From: Arthrobacter sp. Y-9
Lineage (GTDB): Bacteria > Actinomycetota > Actinomycetes > Actinomycetales > Micrococcaceae
Reading direction: 5' to 3'
Assembly (NCBI RefSeq): GCF_029690065.1
Contig: NZ_CP121463.1
Span: forward strand, 930,001 to 994,000
DNA length: 64,000 nucleotides
Made by a program: the position numbers and the translations under genes. Below the pieces are notes generated by a model. That model did not search any database. It was not told the DNA's origin and saw nothing but the letters and a program-made list of their open reading frames with translations. This document shows positions 8,578 to 16,430 of the stretch, piece after piece (position 1 is the first letter of the stretch; each line of letters opens with the position of its first letter).

Positions 8578-10014
8578 TCAGGAGGACAGATTCGCGAGGC
8601 GTTCCGGGCGGAGGAGCTCCTCCAGCCGTTCGGCCGAGAGCAGGCCGCGCTCCAGGACGAGTTCGGCCACGCCGCGCCCGCTGGCGAGTGCTTCCTGAGC
8701 GATCGAGGTCGCTGCCGCGTAGCCCAGCTGGGGGTTGAGCGCGGTGACCAGGCCGATCGAGTGCTCCACGGTGGAGCGCAGATGTGCCGTGTTGGCGGTG
8801 ATGCCCTGAACGCAGCGTGCCGTCAGGGTGCGGCAGGCCGCTTCGAGGTGCGTGATGCTCTTGTGGAGGCTGTGCACGATCACGGGCTCGAAGGCGTTGA
8901 GCTGCAGCTGGCCCGCCTCCGCGGCCATGGTCACGGTGACGTCGTTGCCGATCACCTCGTAGGCCACTTGGCTGACGACCTCCGGGATCACCGGGTTGAT
9001 CTTGCCGGGCATGATGGACGAGCCGGACTGGACGGCCGGCAGGTTGATCTCACCGAGACCGGCACGCGGACCGCTGGAGAGCAGGCGCAGGTCGTTGCAG
9101 ATCTTGGAGAGCTTGACGGCCACGCGCTTGAGGACGCCGGACAGGTGCACGAAGGCGCCCATGTCCGAGGTGGCCTCGATCAGGTCCGGAGCCGTCACGA
9201 GGGGCAGGCCGGTGGCCTCGGCGACGTGGCGGCAGGCGGACTCGGCATAGCCGCTGGGAGCGTTGAGGCCGGTGCCGATCGCGGTGGCGCCGAGGTTGAT
9301 CTCGTACATGAGCCGCGCGGACTCGCGCAGGCGCTCGCGGTCCTCGCCGATGGTGACGGCGAAGCTGCCGAACTCCTGGCCGAGCGTCATGGGCACGGCG
9401 TCCTGCAGCTGGGTGCGGCCCATCTTGACCACGGTGCGGAACTCGGCGGACTTGACCCGGAAGGCCTCCTGGAGCTCCTCGAGCGCGCTCAGCAGACCCT
9501 CGATGCCTCGCGCCGTCGCGATGCGCACCGCGGTGGGGTACACGTCGTTGGTGGACTGGCAGAGGTTGACGTCGTCGTTGGGGTGCAGGTGGGCGTAGTC
9601 GCCGCGGGGGAATCCGAGGATCTCGAGCCCTCGGTTGGCGATGACCTCGTTGGCGTTCATGTTCGACGACGTCCCGGCGCCGCCCTGGATCACGTCCACG
9701 ACGAACTGGTCGTCCAGCTGACCGGCCATGATGTCCAGGCAGGCCGCCTCGATCGCCGCGCCCTTCTCGGCGTCGAGCAGGCCGAGTTCACGGTTGGCGC
9801 GCGAGGCGGCGAGCTTCACGGCGGCCAGTGCGTGGATCAGGTGGGGGTTGCTGGAGAGGCGCTGCCCCGTGATGGGGAAGTTCTCCACGGCGCGCAGGGT
9901 GTGCACGCCCCAGTAGGCGTTCTGGGGGACGTTGCGGTTGCCGAGGAGGTCGTGTTCGCTGCGGAATCCGTCGGCGACCGCTTCGTCGGCGATGGGGGTG
10001 GGGGCGATGGTCAT
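8578..10014 (-). CDS. aspA: Aspartate ammonia-lyase
   Basis: A 478-residue member of the fumarase/aspartase superfamily that converts L-aspartate to fumarate and ammonia. It carries the superfamily signature [11 protein letters not shown] and the aspartase-like N-terminus [25 protein letters not shown]. It starts 10 nt after the asparaginase stop codon, so the two are almost certainly translated from one message and act in sequence. The related fumarase (fumC) is a separate gene at 22.9-24.4 kb. Confidence 0.93.
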   Translation of the reverse strand: MTIAPTPIADEAVADGFRSEHDLLGNRNVPQNAYWGVHTLRAVENFPITGQRLSSNPHLIHALAAVKLAASRANRELGLLDAEKGAAIEAACLDIMAGQLDDQFVVDVIQGGAGTSSNMNANEVIANRGLEILGFPRGDYAHLHPNDDVNLCQSTNDVYPTAVRIATARGIEGLLSALEELQEAFRVKSAEFRTVVKMGRTQLQDAVPMTLGQEFGSFAVTIGEDRERLRESARLMYEINLGATAIGTGLNAPSGYAESACRHVAEATGLPLVTAPDLIEATSDMGAFVHLSGVLKRVAVKLSKICNDLRLLSSGPRAGLGEINLPAVQSGSSIMPGKINPVIPEVVSQVAYEVIGNDVTVTMAAEAGQLQLNAFEPVIVHSLHKSITHLEAACRTLTARCVQGITANTAHLRSTVEHSIGLVTALNPQLGYAAATSIAQEALASGRGVAELVLERGLLSAERLEELLRPERLANLSS

Positions 10015-10024
10015 GAGATGCGTC

Positions 10025-11098
10025 CTATCGGGTCTGGGCTGCTCGGGCCCGGTCAGGGGAGTCGGGAGCGGGGAAGGCGGCGTCGAGGGCTTCGAGGTGG
10101 CCGCGGACCACGCCGCCGCCCAGCACGGGCGGGGCCGCCAGGGCCGCCACGGGTTCGACGTCGACGCCGAGGGACGCCAGCGCGCGGATGGCCACGGGCA
10201 TGCGGGCCCGGTCTCCGCCGTCGGAGATCTTGACGGCCACCGCGTGGCCGCTCGGGAGCCCGATGAGCTGGACGCCCTCGAAGCCGTCCTTGGCGAGGAA
10301 GCCCGGCAGCGCGCGCATGAGCGCCGTGACGTCGCGGCCCTCGCCGGCCACCATCTCGGGGTGCCGCATCATGGCGCGTGCGACGGCGGCGGCCGCCGCA
10401 TCGATGCCGGTGCGGTCGGCGGACGGTGCTGCCGCGCCGTCGCCGGCTCCGGCGTTCTCGGCGGTTTCCGCGGCGAGGCGGGCCAGACGCCCGTAGCCGC
10501 GCGCCATCGCCGTGAGGCTGAGGGCCGGCAGGGGAGTGCCGCAGCCGTCGGTGGACCACTGGGCCGGCTCTTCGCCGGTGAGCTCGGTGACCGTCTCGGC
10601 GACGAGGCGCTGCAGCGGGTGGCCGGGGTCGAGGTAGCCCTCCACCGCCCAGCCGTTCAGCGTGCAGACGCCGGCCATGGCGGCGTGCTTCCCGGAGCAG
10701 TTCTGGCAGATCTGGTCGGCCGAGCCGCCGTCGCGGAGCCACTGCTCGCGCTCGGCGACGCCGTAGGGGAGGTCGCGGGAGTTGGCCAGGGCGTTCTCGG
10801 TCAGTCCGTGGAGCTCCAGGATGCGGTGTGCTCCGTCGCGGTGCTCGGGGCCTCCGCTGTGGCTGGCCGCGGCCAGGGCGAGGAGGTGGTCCGGCAGCTC
10901 GAGCCCGGCCCGCAGCATCGCGACGGCCTGGAACGGTTTGAGGGCGGAGCGCGGGTACATCGGGGTGAGAGGATCTCCGGCGCCGAAGAGCAGCTCCCCG
11001 TCCGGGGAAACGACGGCGAAGGAGCCGTAGTGGACCCCCTCGACGCGCTGGTCACGGCTCAGCGTGGCCAGAGGGACGTGGGACGGGACGTCGGGCAT
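10025..11098 (-). CDS. L-asparaginase II (thermolabile/rhizobial type)
   Basis: A 357-residue protein of the asparaginase II family (PF06089 type), distinct from the classical bacterial type I/II fold. Recognisable blocks are RSALKPFQAVAML, SHSGGPEHRDGAHRIL, ICQNCSGKHAAMAG and QWSTDGCGTPLPALSL. It hydrolyses L-asparagine to aspartate and ammonia. ATG 11098 has AAGGAAGG about 8 nt upstream. Second gene of the regulator-asparaginase-aspA-ansP operon. A low-complexity segment (AGAGDGAAAPSAD) near the middle is probably a surface loop. Confidence 0.92.
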   Translation of the reverse strand: MPDVPSHVPLATLSRDQRVEGVHYGSFAVVSPDGELLFGAGDPLTPMYPRSALKPFQAVAMLRAGLELPDHLLALAAASHSGGPEHRDGAHRILELHGLTENALANSRDLPYGVAEREQWLRDGGSADQICQNCSGKHAAMAGVCTLNGWAVEGYLDPGHPLQRLVAETVTELTGEEPAQWSTDGCGTPLPALSLTAMARGYGRLARLAAETAENAGAGDGAAAPSADRTGIDAAAAAVARAMMRHPEMVAGEGRDVTALMRALPGFLAKDGFEGVQLIGLPSGHAVAVKISDGGDRARMPVAIRALASLGVDVEPVAALAAPPVLGGGVVRGHLEALDAAFPAPDSPDRARAAQTR

Positions 11099-11197
11099 GG
11101 GTGGCGCCTTCCTTGCTGGGGGTGGGTCGTGCCGGGCAGGGTGGTCCGGGCGGGTCATGCCGGGCCTGGGCGGCGCGGCGGGGGGGCGTGGCGGAGG

Positions 11198-11917
11198 TCA
11201 GGCTCCGTCGAGGGAGTCGATGGCGGCGGTCACGGCGGCGAGATGGTCCCTCATGGCGCGCGCTGCGCCGTCGGGAGAGCCGGACTCGATCGCCGCGAGG
11301 ATCGCGCTGTGCTCCTCGTCGGAGACGCGCTGGCGGTCGGCGAGGAGGTTCAGGGTGCCGGACTGTTTGCCGAGCGCTTCGCGGAGATCGCTCACCACGG
11401 TCTCGAAGACCTTGTTCCCGCTGGCCCGGGCGATCTGGAGGTGGAACGCCGAGTCCAGGACCACCCAGGCCTCCGGGTCGTCCTCGGAGAGCATGTCGTT
11501 CAGGATGCCGCGCAGGGTGTCCAGATCGTCGTCGGTGCGGCGTTCAGCGGCCAGCGACGCCGCAGGGACCTCGATGTGGGGGCGGGCCTCGGTGAGGTCC
11601 CGGGCGGAGTAGCGGCCGAGCACCAGGTCGGTGGAGACGCGAGCGGAGACGACGAACGTGCCCTTGCCGGTGTGGGTCTCGGTCAGGCCGAGGGCGGCGC
11701 AGGACCGGAGGGCTTCGCGGATCACGGAGCGGCTGACGCCGTATCCGGAGGCGAGGGCGGCTTCGGAGGGGAGCTTACTGCCGACCGCGAGGGTGCCGTC
11801 CTCGATGCTCTCCCGGAGCCGCGCGAGCACGGCTTCCTGGGCGCTGACACGGCCCAGAGGAGAAGGCGACGCTGCCTTCGTGCTCTGTCCGGCTGTCATG
11901 CTGTCTGACAGGTTCAT
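11198..11917 (-). CDS. GntR regulator, FadR subfamily, of the asparagine operon
   Basis: A 239-residue protein with an N-terminal GntR winged helix (EAVLARLRESIEDGTLAVGSKLPSEAALASGYGVSRSVIREALRSC) and a C-terminal all-helical FCD domain with the HLQIARASGN region. FCD-type regulators bind small carboxylates or amino acids at a metal site. It is the first gene of the operon, so aspartate, asparagine or fumarate is the likely effector (inference). The ATG at 11917 follows a CATACT hexamer by 6 nt. A perfect palindrome near its start is a probable autoregulatory operator. Confidence 0.88.
   Translation of the reverse strand: MNLSDSMTAGQSTKAASPSPLGRVSAQEAVLARLRESIEDGTLAVGSKLPSEAALASGYGVSRSVIREALRSCAALGLTETHTGKGTFVVSARVSTDLVLGRYSARDLTEARPHIEVPAASLAAERRTDDDLDTLRGILNDMLSEDDPEAWVVLDSAFHLQIARASGNKVFETVVSDLREALGKQSGTLNLLADRQRVSDEEHSAILAAIESGSPDGAARAMRDHLAAVTAAIDSLDGA
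11901..11911. promoter_or_regulatory. Putative FadR-type operator in the regulator's first codons
   Basis: CTGTCTGACAG is an 11-bp palindrome fitting the tNGTNNNACNa operator form of FadR-subfamily GntR proteins. It lies within the first six codons of the GntR gene, immediately downstream of its probable start of transcription. Confidence 0.55.
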
Positions 11918-12040
11918 GTCTCGAGTATGGCCCGGGTCACAAGGAGCTGTCAATCGGGAGCGTGGGGTGCGGTTCGGCTGGCGATGATGATCGCCGACCG
12001 CGGTCGCCATCATGCCCTGTGCGGGGCTCCGTCGCGCTGT

Positions 12041-12222
12041 TAGGCTGTGCCCCGTGATGAGAGTTCTCGACGTCGTGACCGGCGAGGGTGAAATACGCGG
12101 GACGCATGATCCGTTCATGCGTCCCACCCCCTGACATCTGACCCTCAGCCTGCCATCGGCAGGTCTGTCGGCATTTCCCGGGGAGGGCGCCTTTCTCAGA
12201 CGTTCCCTCAGGAGACTCCTTC
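12041..12222 (+). promoter_or_regulatory. Structured leader of the MFS gene
   Basis: TAGGCT (12041-12046) would start a transcript about 170 nt upstream of the MFS ORF. The leader holds a perfect 10-bp hairpin (GGGACGCATG 12099-12108, complement 12116-12125) and a second short hairpin CCTGCC-ATC-GGCAGG (12149-12163). The remaining 306-bp gap between the GntR and MFS genes shows nothing else I can name. I could not match it to a known riboswitch class. Confidence 0.5.
12054..12134 (+). CDS. Possible 26-codon leaderless upstream ORF
   Basis: A GTG-ATG pair 7 nt after the TAGGCT hexamer opens a 26-codon frame ending in TGA (MMRVLDVVTGEGEIRG, then THDPFMRPTP). The start arrangement matches the leaderless genes in this window, and the frame spans the first leader hairpin. 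It could be a regulatory leader peptide. Coding is not proven. Confidence 0.35.
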   Translation: MMRVLDVVTGEGEIRGTHDPFMRPTP

Positions 12223-13410
12223 ATGCCTGCATTTCAGCGACGGTTCATCGCCGTCATCTTCTCCCTGCTCGGCCTCCAGGTGGGGGTGCGCGCCGTCCAA
12301 TGGGCCGACGTCGCCGTCGTCCTCCACCTCAGCCCGGAGCAGCTCGGCATCAGCGCGGGCGTCGGCGCGGCCGCCGGGATCCTCACCCTGACCACGGGCG
12401 CACTCCTCATCGACAGGGTGGGCCGCCGTCCTCTGCTCGTGGTGGGGCTCGTGGGGGCCGGAGGCAGCTTCCTCGCCAACGCCGCGGTCGCGGACTATGT
12501 CCAGTTCCTCCTGGCCTGCCTGGCGTACGGGTTGCTCATCAGCTTTCTCGACCTTGCGGCCAACGCCATCGGGTCCGACTTCGAACGTTCCACTGCGCAG
12601 GCGTCGATGGTCGGATTCCATTCCTGGTTCAGCCTCGCGGCCGCGGTGGGCGCGACCCTGAACGCCGTGGGGAGCGCGGTCGGCGCCGGCTTCCGGCCGG
12701 CCTTCACGCTCCTCGGCATCGCCTTGATCGTCTCCGGCCTCTGGACCCTGCGGCGGCCGCTGCCGCCCGTCACTCCGGCGGTGCACGACGGCGGCCGGCC
12801 TCCGGTGCTCGGAGGCGTGCGGCTTCCGGCGACCGTGCTGATCGCGGTGGCGATCGTCTTCCTGTGCTTCTTCGGCGACGGCATCCTGGAGACGTTCCTG
12901 GCGGTTCTGGTGCGTCACGAAGCCGGTGCGCAGGCATGGCTCGCCGGATCGACGATCGCGGTGTTCCACTTCTCGTCGTGGCTGGGCCGGTCGGTCTCTC
13001 AGAGGGCGGTGACGCGCTGGGGTGATCGGGCGGTGCTCCTCGGCACGGGAGCGATGTCCGCGCTGGCGATGGCGGCTTCCCTCTGGCTGACCGGCGGTTG
13101 GGTCGCGACGCTCGGGTTCGGTCTGGTGGGATTCGCCCTGTCGCCGATCGTGCCCCTCGGCATGTCGCTGGCCGGCCGGTACGCGCCGGCCGGAGCCGAG
13201 GGGAGGGCCATCGGTCTCACCAACGGCGTCGGGTACTCCGCCTTCGTCCTCAGTCCGGTCGTGGCCGGATGGGTCGCCGAACAGACCTCGATACCGTGGG
13301 GAGTAGGGTTGGCAGCACTGACCATGGCCGGTGTTTCGCTGGCGGCGCTGGCCCTGCCCGGCAGGTCCGGCGCCAAGGAGAGGGGAGGGAGCCGTGTCCG
13401 AGAGCACTGA
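12223..13410 (+). CDS. MFS transporter
   Basis: A 395-residue major facilitator protein with about twelve membrane segments, the loop motif DRVGRRPLLVVG after helix 2, and a cytoplasmic linker near residue 190 (RRPLPPVTPAVHDGG). It resembles small-molecule exporters of the FucP/YbjJ-like group, but the substrate is unknown. CAGGAG about 9 nt upstream supports ATG 12223. Its last codons overlap the next gene by 17 bp, so the two are coupled. It may be controlled by the long leader upstream. Confidence 0.8.
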   Translation: MPAFQRRFIAVIFSLLGLQVGVRAVQWADVAVVLHLSPEQLGISAGVGAAAGILTLTTGALLIDRVGRRPLLVVGLVGAGGSFLANAAVADYVQFLLACLAYGLLISFLDLAANAIGSDFERSTAQASMVGFHSWFSLAAAVGATLNAVGSAVGAGFRPAFTLLGIALIVSGLWTLRRPLPPVTPAVHDGGRPPVLGGVRLPATVLIAVAIVFLCFFGDGILETFLAVLVRHEAGAQAWLAGSTIAVFHFSSWLGRSVSQRAVTRWGDRAVLLGTGAMSALAMAASLWLTGGWVATLGFGLVGFALSPIVPLGMSLAGRYAPAGAEGRAIGLTNGVGYSAFVLSPVVAGWVAEQTSIPWGVGLAALTMAGVSLAALALPGRSGAKERGGSRVREH

Positions 13411-13741
13411 GAAGCCGGAGACTGAGCTGCCGGTGATCGCGCGGCCGGAGATCGTGTGTCTCTGCGGGTCGATGAGGTTCGCGGAGGAGTTCCGCGCCGC
13501 GCAGCGGGATCTGGGCCTCGCCGGGGCGATCGTGGTCGCTCCGGTTGAATCGGGCTGGTCCGGTGAAGCGCTCACCGATGAGCGAAAGGCGTTCCTGGGC
13601 GAGCTGCACCTTCGGAAGATCGACCTGGCGGATCGTGTCGTGGTCATCAACCCAGGCGGGTACCTCGGGGAGTCGACTCAGCGCGAGATCGCCTACGCAC
13701 GGGCGGCGGGAAAGCCGGTGGCGTTCACCCACCCGGGTTGA
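13394..13741 (+). CDS. Nucleoside 2-deoxyribosyltransferase-like protein
   Basis: A 115-residue protein with a Rossmann-like core: IVCLCGSMRFAEEFRAAQ at residues 17-34 and a C-terminal ADRVVVINPGGYLGESTQREIAYARAAGKPV block, as in the nucleoside 2-deoxyribosyltransferase/DUF4406 clan. The short length and conserved GSMRF and GESTQREI suggest nucleotide or ADP-ribose binding; activity cannot be assigned. The GTG at 13394 has GGAGGGA just upstream and overlaps the end of the MFS gene. Confidence 0.7.
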   Translation: MSESTEKPETELPVIARPEIVCLCGSMRFAEEFRAAQRDLGLAGAIVVAPVESGWSGEALTDERKAFLGELHLRKIDLADRVVVINPGGYLGESTQREIAYARAAGKPVAFTHPG

Positions 13742-13878
13742 GCGGCTGCCCCGCTGCCCGCTGACGCGAACGGCTACAGCCGACGACGCCGGGCGGCAGC
13801 CGCCGGCCTCAGGGCACCGGGTGCGGTCCCCTGCGTCGCGCACGACAGTGCCGACTGCGCTGCCGCAGCCCCACAGCG
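13742..13878. other. Gap between convergent genes with no clear terminator
   Basis: 137 bp between the convergent deoxyribosyltransferase-like gene and trhA. Only weak, short GC-rich repeats are visible. Confidence 0.5.
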
Positions 13879-14574
13879 TCAGCCCAGAACGCTGAAGAAG
13901 ATCGCGATCAAATGGCAGGTGAAACCGAGCACCGTGAAGGCGTGGAAGAGCTCGTGGAAACCGAAGAACTGGTAGCTGAAGTTCGGGCGCTTGAGCCCGT
14001 AGAAGACGGCGCCCGCGATGTAGAACGCGCCGCCGCAGCAGATCAGGATCGCGGCGGGCACGCTCGCCGCGAAGAACTGCGGAAGGAAGAGCAGCGCTGC
14101 GCAGCCAAGGGCGACGTAGATGGGGACGTAGAGCCAGCGGGGAGCATGCAGCCAGAGCAGCCGGAACGCGACGCCGGCCAGCGCGCCGCCCCAGATGAGC
14201 CAGAGGACGAGGCTCGCCGTCGGGCGGTCGAGCAGGGTCCACGCCAAGGGGGTGTAGCTGCCCGCGATGACCAGCATGATGTTGGTGTGGTCCAGGCGCT
14301 TGAGAATGGCCTTGACTTTCGGGCTCCAATTGCCGCGGTGGTAGACCGCGCTGACCGTGAAGAGCAGGAGGCCCGTGAGGGCGTAGACGGCCGAGACGAT
14401 CTTCCGGTCCGGCGTCGGCGCGAGGCAGATCAGGACGATGCTCGCCGCCAGAGCGAGAGGCGCCGCCACCGCATGGATCCAACCTCGCCAGGCGGGCTTG
14501 ATGGCCAGCATGTCGGCGCGGGCCGCCAGGCGCGCGGCAGGGGACGAGGGCTGGTGTGGAGCTACTGACCGCAT
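13879..14574 (-). CDS. trhA: Hemolysin III / TrhA family membrane protein
   Basis: A 231-residue seven-helix protein of the PAQR/hemolysin III family (equivalent to Rv1085c). The conserved metal-site elements are present: SAVYHRG, DHTNIMLVIAGSYTP and the final FHELFH. Relatives are linked to membrane fluidity homeostasis; a haemolytic role is not implied. ATG 14574 follows TAGCAT (14581-14586, minus strand) by 6 nt, a leaderless start. A 22-bp palindrome begins inside that -10 and is a likely repressor site. Confidence 0.88.
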   Translation of the reverse strand: MRSVAPHQPSSPAARLAARADMLAIKPAWRGWIHAVAAPLALAASIVLICLAPTPDRKIVSAVYALTGLLLFTVSAVYHRGNWSPKVKAILKRLDHTNIMLVIAGSYTPLAWTLLDRPTASLVLWLIWGGALAGVAFRLLWLHAPRWLYVPIYVALGCAALLFLPQFFAASVPAAILICCGGAFYIAGAVFYGLKRPNFSYQFFGFHELFHAFTVLGFTCHLIAIFFSVLG

Positions 14575-14584
14575 GGTCCCATGC

Positions 14585-14606
14585 TAACTTACGCTTCCGT
14601 AGGTTA
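14585..14606. promoter_or_regulatory. 22-bp palindromic operator upstream of trhA
   Basis: The sequence fits TAACyTACG-nnnn-CGTArGTTA, an interrupted palindrome overlapping the trhA -10. This size and TACGnnnnCGTA core suit a TetR-type repressor. A second inverted repeat, AGGTTAC-N6-GTAACCT (14601-14620), overlaps its right end towards uppS. Confidence 0.6.
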
Positions 14607-14713
14607 CCGACGAGTAACCTGAAAGCTGCCCCGGAGTGCCTCTCTCAGGCGGTAGCCTTGGACTCGGAAGTCCCGCGGCGCGGGTACGCGCGAACGGGAA
14701 GAGGTGGGACTTG

Positions 14714-15475
14714 ATGAGCATTCAGGATTTCCTCTACGGCATGTACGAGCGCCGCCTGGAACACGGGCTGGCCAAGGACCGGATCCCGGGTCACATCGGG
14801 GTCATGGTGGACGGCAACCGGCGCTGGGCCAAGCAGTTCAACGCCCCCTCGAGCCGGGGCCATCAGGCCGGCGCGGACAAGATCCTGGAGTTCCTGCACT
14901 GGTGCCAGGAGCTCGGCGTCAAGGTCGTCACGCTCTACATGCTCTCCACGGACAACATGAGCCGCTCCTCCGAAGAGCTCGATGAACTCATGGCGATCAT
15001 CGCGGACACCCTCGACCGCCTCGACGAGGACGAGAACATCTCCGTCCACGCGATGGGCGCCCCGGAGCTGCTCCCGGATTACCTCGCGGAACGCCTCAAC
15101 CGTCTGACCCATAAGACCCCCGTCCAGGAGGCCGTGCACGTCAACGTGGCCGTCGGCTACGGCGGACGGCGCGAGATCGTGGACGCCGTGCGCGCGCTCA
15201 TGAAGGACGCCGCCGGGCGAGGCGAGACCCTGGAAACCCTCTCCTCCTCGCTCACGGTGGAGGACATCTCCCGCTTCCTCTACACCGCAGGGCAGCCCGA
15301 TCCGGATCTCGTGATCCGCACCTCCGGGGAGCAGCGGCTGTCCGGCTTCCTCATGTGGCAGAGCGCGTACAGCGAGTTCTACTTCTGCGAGGCGCTCTGG
15401 CCGGCATTCCGCAAGGTCGATTTCCTCCGCGCCCTCCGTGACTACGCGGGCCGGCAGCGCCGCTTCGGCACCTGA
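14714..15475 (+). CDS. uppS: Isoprenyl transferase (cis-prenyl diphosphate synthase)
   Basis: A 253-residue UPP synthase family enzyme that extends isoprenyl diphosphates with IPP in the cis configuration to make the lipid carrier for cell-wall precursors. HIGVMVDGNRRWAK holds the catalytic Asp, and the C-terminal DLVIRTSGEQRLSGFLMWQSAYSEFYF block is diagnostic. It is the counterpart of Rv1086, a short-chain Z-farnesyl diphosphate synthase, so chain length is uncertain. ATG 14714 is preceded by GAGGTGGG. Confidence 0.93.
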   Translation: MSIQDFLYGMYERRLEHGLAKDRIPGHIGVMVDGNRRWAKQFNAPSSRGHQAGADKILEFLHWCQELGVKVVTLYMLSTDNMSRSSEELDELMAIIADTLDRLDEDENISVHAMGAPELLPDYLAERLNRLTHKTPVQEAVHVNVAVGYGGRREIVDAVRALMKDAAGRGETLETLSSSLTVEDISRFLYTAGQPDPDLVIRTSGEQRLSGFLMWQSAYSEFYFCEALWPAFRKVDFLRALRDYAGRQRRFGT

Positions 15476-15501
15476 CCGCCGTCGTTGTGTGCTCGGCAGT
15501 T

Positions 15502-15560
15502 TTGCGTGCTCAGTTGTTGCGGGTGATTCGGCGAAACACCCGCAACAACTGAGCACGCAA
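15502..15560. repeat. Perfect 24-bp palindrome between convergent genes
   Basis: Arms 15502-15525 and 15537-15560 are perfectly complementary over 24 bp (TTGCGTGCTCAGTTGTTGCG and four further bases) with an 11-nt loop. It lies between the uppS and acetyltransferase stops, so it probably ends both transcripts. The AT-rich, very long stem differs from the GC-rich terminators elsewhere in the window. Confidence 0.8.
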
Positions 15561-15577
15561 CGACGACGGCGCGGCGC

Positions 15578-16171
15578 CTAGCCGCGGTACCGCTCGCGGT
15601 ATTCGGACTCGAGCATGCCGAGATGCACTTTGTCGTGGAACTCGCCGCGGTGGAACACGGCGTCGCGCTCCCGGCCCTCCTCCACGAAACCGAGCGAACG
15701 GTACAGCCGCAGGGCGCGGTCGTTGAAGGACCACGTGTCCAGGGCGGCCTTGTGGGCCGCCATCTCCTCGAAGACGACCCGGAGCATGACGCGGAGGGCA
15801 TCCCCTCCGAAGCCCTGGCCCTGATAGCGGGGGCCGATCATGATGGCGAGCGTCGCCGTCCGGACCCGCGGGTTCATGCCCCAGGCGGTCACGTGCCCCA
15901 CCAGTTCGCCGCCCTGGGACATCTCGCCGCTCTGAGCGATGATGCTGAATCCCGCGGCCTGCATGGTGTCGTTCTTGCTCCACTGCTGGAAGAGCTCGGT
16001 GATGTCGTCGGTGGGAAGCGGCGAGGTCATGTAGCGCTGCAGGACGGCGAGTCCGGGATCGTTCCACCAGCCCGTGAGCTCCGGGAGATCCTCGGGCAGC
16101 AGGCCCCGCAGCACCGTCAGTTCGCCCGTGTAGAGCGTGCTCGCCCATTCCTGCATCGTCGTCGTCGCCAT
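15578..16171 (-). CDS. GNAT acetyltransferase, RimJ/RimL type
   Basis: A 197-residue GNAT-fold N-acetyltransferase. The acetyl-CoA binding loop (YQGQGFGGDALRVMLRVVFEE) and the terminal GFVEEGRERDAVFHRGEFHDKVHLGML strand pattern are typical of the RimJ/RimL group, which acetylates protein N-termini, antibiotics or small amines; the substrate here is unknown. ATG 16171 follows TAGGCT (minus strand, 16178-16183) by 6 nt, a leaderless start. Confidence 0.85.
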   Translation of the reverse strand: MATTTMQEWASTLYTGELTVLRGLLPEDLPELTGWWNDPGLAVLQRYMTSPLPTDDITELFQQWSKNDTMQAAGFSIIAQSGEMSQGGELVGHVTAWGMNPRVRTATLAIMIGPRYQGQGFGGDALRVMLRVVFEEMAAHKAALDTWSFNDRALRLYRSLGFVEEGRERDAVFHRGEFHDKVHLGMLESEYRERYRG

Positions 16172-16326
16172 GAAGCCAGCCTATCGGGACGCCGCCGGTG
16201 GTCCCGCGCCCGGCCGTTCACGGAAAATTAACGCCGCGCTTGCCGTGGCGGCTGTCGTGGCGGTGCCGCCGGGGTTAGCGTGGTCCTAACGCCGGGGAAC
16301 ACTCCCGGCGCCACGGGAGGCCATCC

Positions 16327-16395
16327 ATGGAGCGAGGAATCGCACCAGCAGCAGGGGAGGCCGGATCCGGCCTCCGGGCCGACCGCCTCACCTAG
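16327..16395 (+). CDS. Possible 22-codon ORF upstream of phoH
   Basis: ATG 16327 after GGGAGG opens a 22-codon frame ([20 protein letters not shown], then LT) that ends 35 nt before the PhoH start. Mycobacterial PhoH2 is paired with a small upstream antitoxin (PhoAT), so this position is notable, but the peptide is shorter than PhoAT and I see no clear similarity. The surrounding 259-bp gap otherwise shows only a CCGGGCG-AG-CGCCCGG hairpin at 16402-16417. Confidence 0.3.
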   Translation: MERGIAPAAGEAGSGLRADRLT

Positions 16396-16430
16396 ATCAA
16401 TCCGGGCGAGCGCCCGGGGCTGGAGTTGAT

